Origin: an uncultured Eubacterium sp.
Lineage (GTDB): Bacteria; Bacillota_A; Clostridia; Lachnospirales; Lachnospiraceae
NCBI GenBank assembly: GCA_947653505.1
Contig: CANTHI010000041.1
Span: forward strand, 1-12,773
Length of the DNA: 12,773 nt
Direction of reading: 5' to 3'
This document shows positions 6,873 to 12,773 of this stretch, piece after piece (the stretch's first letter is position 1; the number at the start of each line of letters is the position of its first letter). The notes under the pieces were generated by a model. It was given only the letters and a program-made list of their open reading frames with translations. It was not told where the DNA came from and ran no database searches. The position numbers and the translations under genes are program-made.

Positions 6873-8024
6873 ATGGGGCCGGATATTATTTTTATTCCGC
6901 TTGGCGGAGGACAAAGGGTGGGTGCGAGCTGTTATTATCTGCGGATTGGAGAAGCCAGTATTTTACTGGATGCGGGGATCGGGATGGAAGACGGGATGGA
7001 GTCCGGGCCGGATTTTCATTTTCTGCTGACCTCTCCGTTTGTACAGTCCATGAATCAGATCAGTCAGATTTTTATCTCCCATGCACATGCAGATCATGTC
7101 GGGTATCTGTTAAAGCTGATGAAGCAGACGGGGCATGCCAGCGTCTATATGACGCAGATCACAAAAATTCTCGCGGAGTACCAGCTGTATGACCGGCTTT
7201 TTATCGGCAGCAGGAACCGGGATGAGGATGCGCGGCTGGCGGCAAAAAGTCTGCTGGAAAAGGTTGCTACGGTCAGCTTTATGCAGACAATGGATTTTGG
7301 AACCTATAAAGTGACTTTTTTTCCAGCCGGACATATTCCGGGAGCAATGATGGTCTTATTTGAGGCTGGCAGAAGGAAAATACTGTATACAGGTGATTAT
7401 TCACTCAATCAGACCGCGCTGACGTCCGGCTGTATGATTCCGGAAAATTTAAGGCCCGATACGGTTATTTTATGCGGACTGCATGCCAGGCATCCCGAAT
7501 ACAGCAGGAAAACGGATACTTTATTTCATAAGGCTGACCGGGTCTTAAGATTTGTGGAACAGAGCGGGCAGTCTGCCCTGTGCCAGATTCCGCAGCTGAG
7601 CAAGGGCATAGAGTTTTTGAAAGTACTTAACGAATGGAATACAACCGGGATCTGTATTTATCTGGACCGTTCGGTGATGCGCATGGTAGCAAAAATGGAG
7701 CAGCTGTCTGTTCCGGTACTCAGCCCGTACAATAAGCTGATGGAAGCTGAGGCGCCTTTGGAGCCTCACATTTATCTGACAGCCGGCTATAGCGGTATGT
7801 ATTCCCGCGGCTATAAAAAGTTCCGGATAGATTTTTCCCTGCATGAGGATTTTCAGGAAATGAAGACGTTTTTAAAAAAGGTTAATCCAAAGCAGGCAGT
7901 CGTTGTCCATTGTGCGCAGCCGCGCAGTGCAGCGGACATTACGATTGAGCAGGAAATGATGTATGATGGGGAATGCAGGACGCAGTTCATTTTTGCGGAA
8001 GACAGGGAAATTTATAAAATTTAA
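6873..8024 (+). CDS. Metallo-beta-lactamase-fold hydrolase, beta-CASP-like
   Basis: This 383-residue protein, counted from Met 6873, carries the zinc signature HAHADH (H70, H72, D74, H75), the third-ligand His in PAGHIPGA (H154) and the bridging Asp in YTGDYS (D175). After this, a roughly 140-residue insert-like region (about 200-320) is followed by FSLHEDFQEM (H324) and VVVHCAQ (H346), which match motif B and motif C of beta-CASP enzymes, the RNA or DNA nucleases related to CPSF-73 and RNase J. The position of motif A, normally an acidic residue in a sequence like ESTYG, reads VILCGLHARHP, so Cys201 stands where Glu or Asp is expected. The fold and two-metal centre look complete; nuclease activity is possible but substrate and activity are unknown. 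No RNA-binding KH domain is present, and it is shorter than RNase J (about 550 residues). The gene lies between the CsoR-like and GrpE-like genes on the same strand. Confidence 0.85.
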   Translation: MGPDIIFIPLGGGQRVGASCYYLRIGEASILLDAGIGMEDGMESGPDFHFLLTSPFVQSMNQISQIFISHAHADHVGYLLKLMKQTGHASVYMTQITKILAEYQLYDRLFIGSRNRDEDARLAAKSLLEKVATVSFMQTMDFGTYKVTFFPAGHIPGAMMVLFEAGRRKILYTGDYSLNQTALTSGCMIPENLRPDTVILCGLHARHPEYSRKTDTLFHKADRVLRFVEQSGQSALCQIPQLSKGIEFLKVLNEWNTTGICIYLDRSVMRMVAKMEQLSVPVLSPYNKLMEAEAPLEPHIYLTAGYSGMYSRGYKKFRIDFSLHEDFQEMKTFLKKVNPKQAVVVHCAQPRSAADITIEQEMMYDGECRTQFIFAEDREIYKI

Positions 8025-8088
8025 AGAGATTTTTATTAAAATATAAGAACGTTATCAATGCCAGTGAGAAAAGAAAGAGGGAAAAACG

Positions 8089-9180
8089 ATGATTAACACA
8101 GGGGATGCCAGAGTAAAACAGGCGATTCGCGGGATTCATGAAGCGATGCTTCGCAAGGTGAAGGGAGGAAGGCAGATCAAGGAAGACATTGTTCTGGAGA
8201 ACCGTATTTTTTCCGTGATTTGTGGGAATTTTGACCTTGGTCCTTCCAGAGTAGCGGATCAGATGAACGAGAAATACGGATATGATCTGACGGGAGATGA
8301 GGTCATTGAGGTGTTCCGCAGCAGACGTATGGCCAATCCGCATGAGCGTAAGGAGCTGCTGCAGTGGGCAGAGCGTACGGCCGGGTATTTTGGAGGAGCC
8401 ATTCAGGGCAGCCGGGAGGAATATGACAAATTCGAAAAAGCAAGGAAAGAGCCTGCGCTGAAAAACGGCAGGAAACATGATTCCCAGGACCGTATGGCCG
8501 CTATTATGATCTATGAGAAGTTTCCGGAAATCGATACATATGATGACGTGAATAGTCTGTATCTTCTGGGCAATACGCTGGCAAAGTATTTTTTCTATGA
8601 CATTTCGGATGCAGTCAGTGAAGCGTATGGGTTTCCGCAGTACCGCGACAGCCGGAAAAAGCAGCAGACAAAGGAGCCGGAGAAAAAGCTTACCTATGAG
8701 CAGGCGCTTCGCAGGGTGGAGCAGCTGGAAAATACACTTGAGCGGACAAATACGATGCTGCAGGATTTGCAGGATGAATTTGAAGAGCAGCTGCAGGCCA
8801 GCAAGGTAAAAGAGATGGCAGATTTTTTTGCAAAGCTCAATTCCGAGAAATACGGCTGTATTCTGGACGAACTGCTCGTCGTACGCAAAGGCATCGATGA
8901 GCTGCGCAGACGTAACTATGAGCTCCCGATCGAGATTAACGGCCTGTTAATTATGGTCAGGAAGATGATCCAGTTTGTACGGGACAGCCATATCGAACCG
9001 ATTATGCGGATCAATTCGGTAAAAGAGGTGACGGCGTCTGACGTGGAATTTTGCAATTATGAAGGATCGGCATTTCACACGCCGGATGAGAAAAAAGCGG
9101 TCAGGGTTGTATCGCCGGGATGGGTGTACAAAGATAAGGAGCTGCGGATCTCAAGGCCAAAGGTGAAGGAGGATCAGTAA
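8089..9180 (+). CDS. GrpE-like nucleotide exchange factor with a long N-terminal extension
   Basis: This is a 363-residue protein. Residues about 203-245 are a strong coiled coil (RVEQLENTLERTNTMLQDLQ and on), followed by a helical segment (about 246-305: FFAKLNSEKYGCILDELLVV) and a small beta region ending GWVYKDKELRISRPKV (344-359). That tail aligns by eye with the GrpE end (GY.L.DRVLRPA.V.V), and SAFHTPDEKKAV (327-338) occupies the place of GrpE's FDP..HEAV. Canonical GrpE is about 190 residues, so about 190 N-terminal residues are extra. They are helical, have no recognised family, and include a stretch (SRVADQMNEKYGYDLTGDEV) that could be a helix-turn-helix. The start follows GAGGG at 8077-8081. 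The stop TAA overlaps the ATG of the Hsp70 gene, strongly supporting a partnership: it likely releases ADP from that Hsp70. The GrpE assignment rests on coiled coil, tail motif and neighbour, not on a search. Confidence 0.75.
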   Translation: MINTGDARVKQAIRGIHEAMLRKVKGGRQIKEDIVLENRIFSVICGNFDLGPSRVADQMNEKYGYDLTGDEVIEVFRSRRMANPHERKELLQWAERTAGYFGGAIQGSREEYDKFEKARKEPALKNGRKHDSQDRMAAIMIYEKFPEIDTYDDVNSLYLLGNTLAKYFFYDISDAVSEAYGFPQYRDSRKKQQTKEPEKKLTYEQALRRVEQLENTLERTNTMLQDLQDEFEEQLQASKVKEMADFFAKLNSEKYGCILDELLVVRKGIDELRRRNYELPIEINGLLIMVRKMIQFVRDSHIEPIMRINSVKEVTASDVEFCNYEGSAFHTPDEKKAVRVVSPGWVYKDKELRISRPKVKEDQ

Positions 9181-9182
9181 TG
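9166..9182 (+). promoter_or_regulatory. Ribosome binding site and TAATG overlap coupling the GrpE-like and Hsp70 genes
   Basis: AAGGAGGA (9166-9173) lies inside the end of the GrpE-like gene, six bases before the ATG at 9180. The stop TAA (9178-9180) shares its last A with that ATG. This is a classic arrangement for translational coupling and for fixed stoichiometry. A second in-frame ATG at 9186 is 12 bases from the site and less likely. Confidence 0.8.
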
Positions 9183-12122
9183 GGGATGAACAGGGACGAA
9201 CATAATGATTTGTGTGTGGGTATTGATCTGGGTACGACAAACTCTGTGCTTGCGACGATCAACGAAAAACATAATGGCGATATTATCAGCAAGGTAGTCG
9301 AGATTCCAAGAGCCGTGGATATGTATAATACCATATCCGAAGAGGCAAAGCTTACGACGATGAAAAAGCCCACGCTTCCTTCCTGCATTTTTTACAGGCA
9401 GGAGAAAAATTATGAGCCATTAGTCGGAGATTTCGCAAAGATGCAGTATTCTTTGCGGCCGCATCTGGTCGCCAGATCGATCAAAAGCCAGATGGGAAAG
9501 GCTGAAGCTTCCGGCCTGTCCGCGGATATTCCGGACCGGACACCGGCACAGATATCCGCAAGGATTTTAAAGCATCTTTTAAAGGAAGCATCCAGGGTAT
9601 ACAGATGCGATATTACAGATGCCGTCATTACGGTGCCCGCCAATTTTGATCCGTCCATGTGCCGCGCGACGCGCGACGCGGCGGAGCTTGCCGGCATACA
9701 GGTGAAAAATCCGGACGGCAGCGAAAGGCCGGTCTTATTGTCAGAACCCAATGCGGTGATTTACGATCTGATCAATCAGATCCATAATGGCGAGATTTCA
9801 AACCGTATACTGGATCTGTCTGAAAAGAAACGGGTGCTTGTCTTTGATCTTGGCGGAGGCACCCTGGATATTACGATGCACGAAATCAGGCGGAGGAAAG
9901 ATAACGCCGACGTGCTGAAGGTAGATGAGATTGCGACAAACCGGTATACGCTGCTTGGCGGAGATGATTTCGATGAAGAAATAGCAAAGGCGATGTATGA
10001 ACGATATCTGAATCAGTATGCCAGCCATCCGGATGTCGTACGAAAGCTCCAAAAGGGAGAAAAAGTTATCATGCCGCTGCTTCGGGTATATGCAGAAAAT
10101 CTGAAGCTGGAATTAAATGAACGATGCGGCGATAATTATGATTCCGGATGGGACGATCCGGATGATGAGATCGAGATCCCTACAGGTGGAAACATGGGAG
10201 GAATCGGTTACTCTTATGACGATAACTTTACGAAAGAGGAGGTTGAAAAAATCCTGTCCGTCTTTATGGCGCCAGAGCTGACTTATCAGGACTACCAGAG
10301 AATCGACAGGATCACGAATACAAGAAATATTATTTACCCGATACTGGATGTATTGAAAAAAGCATCCGATAAGATGGGAGTGACGGATGTGGGCGTGGAT
10401 GCCGTCATCGTCAACGGCGGAATGTCCAAATTTTACATGGTGACGGACAGGCTGAAAGAGTTTTTCGGCTTTGAACCTGTCGTAGCGCTGGACCCGGACC
10501 AGTCTGTAGCGAGAGGGGCTGCCGTATATCATTATTACCTGCACAAATATGAAGAGATGCAGGACGATATGAAGATGCCCGGAACAGATCCGGCCGGGAT
10601 GCAGGATCGTACAGACAGGTCTGCAATACCGGATGTGGATGGCTGGAATGCAGATGCCTATGGGCAGGGTGCAGATGGCCGGAATGCAGATAGTTATGGC
10701 CAGAATGTGGATGCCCGGCGTACAGATGTATTGCATCATACGCGGCAAAGACCGGAAGAACAAAATAAAAAGCCAGTCACTCCCTATATGGCGATTCAGT
10801 GGGGAGATACAATCCTGAATGACTGTCTGTATCTGGGTGTGAAAAACGGTGCGGTTCATGAGATTATACCTACCGGAGCCGGACTGCCCTATACGTCGTC
10901 TGTCATGACAGGATTCCGTGTAGAACCCGGACAGAATATGATTGCGGTTCCGATCAAGAGCCAGAATCTGGATGGTACTTACCGGACGATCGCCAATGGG
11001 AATATTTCGTTCCGGCAGCGCTATGCCAATGGGGCATACGTCGCATTTACGGTTTATATGGGGATCAACAAAGTGATCACGATGAAGGCATGGACGAGCA
11101 GGGATATTTATGGGAAAGATAAAATCGAGGCTGGTTATGCGGAGATTGCCATTGATAACGGCGAAAAAACAAAGATCAGGACCAAGTTCATGGCTCCAAG
11201 CGGCAGTAAGCTGCAGCCGAAAGCGGAGATGCACAACCTTCTCCAGCTTTGCCAGAACTATGAAAAATGCAGAAATAAGGCCGAAAAAAGCAATATAGCC
11301 AAAAGGATTGCGTCCAGTGTCAGCAATATCTGCGGCGCGGGAAACAAAGCGGAATTTGCGCCTGTGATTCTGGATACATTAAAAACCGTAACATCGCAGG
11401 AAACACGCCAGCGGCTGTTTACCATAGCCAGAAAGATTGGCGCAGAATGGGATGAGTCCGATAAAAGAAAGCTTGCGGCAATCTGCATCAGCCAGATCAG
11501 CGCAGATCTGAATGGATTTTCGATCGGCGGCGGGCCAAAGGTATCCGCAAACATTCAGGCGATCTATACGATGAGCATTTGCGCCAGTATGGAACAGCTG
11601 GGAAAGCTGTCCGCACTGCACGAAACTTCCAGATATCTGCAGGCATGTCTGTATACCCATGCAAAAACACGGTCCGATCTGCAGTGGCTGGAGGACGAAT
11701 TTGACAGGGATGTAAAAAAAGCCATGAAAGGGCATTCCAATAATATCCAGTTCAGTTCTTATGCCATAGGTATCGCATTGCGAAAGGACGATACGAATCA
11801 CGGCATTCTTTCCGCTGCGGCTGAGGGGAATATCGTACAAAAGCTCTGCAGGGCGATCACGTCCGCAAAGCTGTCAGACGAAGAACTGACGTGCTGTATC
11901 CTTGCAATTGGCTTTATCTGCGACCAGCGTGAGTCTGCGTCAGAGCTGGACCGTGAAATCATACAGGAGGCTTATCAGACGATCAGTCGTGTAGAGGATT
12001 ATTATTCTGTCTTAACGGTGATGAAGCAGGAGAAGGTGCGTGAAGTAGTGGTTAAGATGGTGAACGGGGATCTTCTGAATGCGGATGAGGAAGAGTTTCT
12101 GCTTACGAAGCTGGAGCAGTAG
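9180..12122 (+). CDS. Large Hsp70-family ATPase with a non-canonical C-terminal half
   Basis: This 980-residue protein compares with about 610-640 for DnaK. The ATPase domain (about 10-460) keeps the phosphate-1 loop GIDLGTTNS (14-22), ANFDPSMCRATRDAAELAG, connect-1 SEPNAV (188-193), phosphate-2 DLGGGTLD (223-230), LLGGDDFDEEI and the adenosine motif VIVNGGMSK (409-417), then DPDQSVARGAA. It should bind and hydrolyse ATP in the cytoplasm. The usual hydrophobic interdomain linker (DVLLLDV) is not seen; instead a low-complexity Asp/Gly/Asn linker (about 463-530) contains a 12-residue repeat. Residues about 534-670 are beta-rich and resemble the substrate-binding sandwich (LGVKNGAVHEIIPTGAGLPY, then GQNMIAVPI). 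Residues about 680-980 are entirely helical, perhaps HEAT- or TPR-like, replacing DnaK's lid. It is coupled to the GrpE-like gene. It is probably a specialised Hsp70, not the housekeeping DnaK; client unknown. Confidence 0.92.
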   Translation: MGMNRDEHNDLCVGIDLGTTNSVLATINEKHNGDIISKVVEIPRAVDMYNTISEEAKLTTMKKPTLPSCIFYRQEKNYEPLVGDFAKMQYSLRPHLVARSIKSQMGKAEASGLSADIPDRTPAQISARILKHLLKEASRVYRCDITDAVITVPANFDPSMCRATRDAAELAGIQVKNPDGSERPVLLSEPNAVIYDLINQIHNGEISNRILDLSEKKRVLVFDLGGGTLDITMHEIRRRKDNADVLKVDEIATNRYTLLGGDDFDEEIAKAMYERYLNQYASHPDVVRKLQKGEKVIMPLLRVYAENLKLELNERCGDNYDSGWDDPDDEIEIPTGGNMGGIGYSYDDNFTKEEVEKILSVFMAPELTYQDYQRIDRITNTRNIIYPILDVLKKASDKMGVTDVGVDAVIVNGGMSKFYMVTDRLKEFFGFEPVVALDPDQSVARGAAVYHYYLHKYEEMQDDMKMPGTDPAGMQDRTDRSAIPDVDGWNADAYGQGADGRNADSYGQNVDARRTDVLHHTRQRPEEQNKKPVTPYMAIQWGDTILNDCLYLGVKNGAVHEIIPTGAGLPYTSSVMTGFRVEPGQNMIAVPIKSQNLDGTYRTIANGNISFRQRYANGAYVAFTVYMGINKVITMKAWTSRDIYGKDKIEAGYAEIAIDNGEKTKIRTKFMAPSGSKLQPKAEMHNLLQLCQNYEKCRNKAEKSNIAKRIASSVSNICGAGNKAEFAPVILDTLKTVTSQETRQRLFTIARKIGAEWDESDKRKLAAICISQISADLNGFSIGGGPKVSANIQAIYTMSICASMEQLGKLSALHETSRYLQACLYTHAKTRSDLQWLEDEFDRDVKKAMKGHSNNIQFSSYAIGIALRKDDTNHGILSAAAEGNIVQKLCRAITSAKLSDEELTCCILAIGFICDQRESASELDREIIQEAYQTISRVEDYYSVLTVMKQEKVREVVVKMVNGDLLNADEEEFLLTKLEQ
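10635..10742 (+). repeat. Three-copy 36-bp in-frame repeat in the Hsp70 linker
   Basis: Units at 10635-10670, 10671-10706 and 10707-10742 encode VDGWNADAYGQG, ADGRNADSYGQN and VDARRTDVLHHT (residues 486-521). The first two are close; the third is degraded. Since the unit is a multiple of three, copy-number change would lengthen or shorten the flexible linker between the ATPase and substrate-binding-like domains without breaking the frame. Confidence 0.8.
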
Positions 12123-12157
12123 AAGGTTTTGAGGGGATTTGGCGGATCGTGGCTAAC

Positions 12158-12202
12158 CGGACGCTGGGAGAGGACACAGCAGATGTCCTCTCCCAGCGTC
12201 CG
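12158..12202. terminator. Perfect 19-bp hairpin between convergent genes, putative bidirectional terminator
   Basis: The arms 12158-12176 and 12184-12202 are perfect reverse complements (CGGACGCTGGGAGAGGACA and its complement) around the 7-base loop CAGCAGA. It sits 35 bases after the Hsp70 stop and 41 bases from the stop of the converging minus-strand gene, where transcription from both sides should end. There is no T-run on either strand right after the stem, so it is not a textbook intrinsic terminator; transcript-end protection or attenuated readthrough is an alternative. Confidence 0.65.
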
Positions 12203-12243
12203 TCTCCCCAACATGGACACATCATCCGGATCGGAAAGCTCTG

Positions 12244-12773
12244 CTATACCTGCTCCAACGCAATCTGACGTATTTTCTCCAGATCAGCAATCAGCTCTCT
12301 GGAATAAAGCTCTGCCTGATTATACACAGCCTCTGCGTCAGAAAAACGATCCTGTTTTAAAGCCTGAATAGCTTCTGCGCCAAATTTGTGGAAGCGTTCA
12401 TGTTTCTTGCCGAGTCCGTCCCAGATGGACCGGATTTGCGGGGTGCCGGGTGTCATGGCATGATAAAAATGACCGAACCCGCATTTTGAGGAATCCAGCT
12501 GCAGTGGAACAATGCTGCGTTGTTTTATCATGTTTTTCAGGTTGCGCAGCCATGTCTGGTGAGCGGAAATGGCATTGCTGATATGTCTGGCAAATTCTTC
12601 CTGCTCCAGATGAAAAAAGGCGTCTTCGGACATTCGTCCCATTTGTTTGACAGAATCGTCCAGTGTTTTTTCGATGTCGACGACTGGTTCTGCAGCTTTT
12701 TTCAGATCGTGGCTGACATTCTTCATAAAATCGGTGCTGTCATGCAGCTGATTTTCCATTTCGGTCATGGAAC
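12244..12773 (-). CDS. CZB-domain protein, probable C-terminus of a chemoreceptor-like protein, cut by the window edge
   Basis: The frame is open to the right edge, so the true start may lie outside; the visible Met at 12768 need not be the start. Numbering from that Met, residues about 1-55 are helical and amphipathic, like the end of a methyl-accepting signalling helix. They are followed by FFHLEQEEFARHISNAISAH and the chemoreceptor zinc-binding (CZB) pattern: H70 in AHQTWL, C96 in CGFGHFYH, and H123 and H127 in KKHERFH. This three-His one-Cys set is the known zinc site of the family, used in sensing zinc or oxidants through the Cys. The C-terminal 40 residues are helical. No HAMP, membrane segment or MCP hairpin tip is visible, so a stand-alone CZB protein is an alternative. 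It is transcribed toward the chaperone-like cluster and ends at the shared hairpin, so it belongs to a different transcript. Confidence 0.82.
   Translation of the reverse strand, partial: SMTEMENQLHDSTDFMKNVSHDLKKAAEPVVDIEKTLDDSVKQMGRMSEDAFFHLEQEEFARHISNAISAHQTWLRNLKNMIKQRSIVPLQLDSSKCGFGHFYHAMTPGTPQIRSIWDGLGKKHERFHKFGAEAIQALKQDRFSDAEAVYNQAELYSRELIADLEKIRQIALEQV

Noticed and set aside
7993..8020. Promoter-like TTGCGG then TAAAAT with a 16-base gap before the GrpE-like gene
   Set aside because: The -35 match is poor and the elements lie inside the end of the upstream gene in AT-rich sequence; too weak to list.
8025..8088. Possible CIRCE (HrcA) heat-shock operator before the GrpE-like and Hsp70 genes
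   Set aside because: No TTAGCACTC or GAGTGCTAA half-site is present.
10113..11234. Long minus-strand open frame of 373 codons within the Hsp70 gene
   Set aside because: It lies opposite an unmistakable Hsp70 coding sequence, has an Ile/His/Arg-rich composition typical of an antisense shadow, and no recognisable domain.
12129..12371. Plus-strand small open frame after the Hsp70 gene
   Set aside because: It runs through the 19-bp hairpin and opposite the end of the CZB gene, with no good ribosome binding site.

Overview
The window looks like a chromosomal stretch of a Gram-positive anaerobe of the Clostridia, most likely a Lachnospiraceae member. I base this on strong AGGAGG-type ribosome binding sites, moderate GC, and two large proteins that I recognise from memory as resembling the mainly lachnospiral families DUF5717 and DUF5716. 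Seven genes run in tight order on the + strand, and an eighth converges on them from the right edge.

Layout: (1) 3..2975, the 3' part of a very large helical-repeat protein (DUF5717-like), cut by the window start. (2) 2995..4230, a degenerate Hsp70/actin-fold protein (DUF5716-like) that has lost the nucleotide-binding signatures. (3) 4377..5210, a TPR-type protein. (4) 5215..6390, a coiled-coil protein with one membrane hairpin. (5) 6506..6772, a small CsoR-family metal-sensing repressor. (6) 6873..8024, a beta-CASP-like metallo-beta-lactamase-fold hydrolase. (7) 8089..9180, a GrpE-like protein with a long extra N-terminal region. (8) 9180..12122, a large Hsp70 with intact ATPase signatures and a long non-canonical C-terminal half, starting on the stop codon of the GrpE-like gene (TAATG). 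After a perfect 19-bp hairpin, the minus-strand gene 12773..12244 encodes the C-terminal CZB (zinc-binding) domain of a probable chemoreceptor-like protein, cut by the right edge.

The genes read as one functional neighbourhood. There is an apparently complete Hsp70 ATPase with its own exchange-factor-like partner, a pseudo-Hsp70 that probably cannot cycle ATP, two helical-repeat scaffold proteins, a membrane-anchored coiled coil and a metallo-hydrolase. My inference is a specialised, perhaps membrane-associated, chaperone or scaffold machine distinct from the housekeeping DnaK-DnaJ-GrpE system. No J-domain protein and no CIRCE heat-shock operator is visible.

At the DNA scale there are several local repeat expansions: a three-copy 35-37 bp repeat across the stop codon of the pseudo-Hsp70 gene, an 18-19 bp repeat leading into the next gene's ribosome binding site, a degenerate purine-rich repeat upstream of the CsoR-like gene, and a three-copy 36-bp in-frame repeat in the Hsp70 linker. 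No gene-free stretch exceeds 300 bases; the largest gap is about 146 bases. No tRNA, rRNA, CRISPR array, insertion sequence or phage gene was seen.
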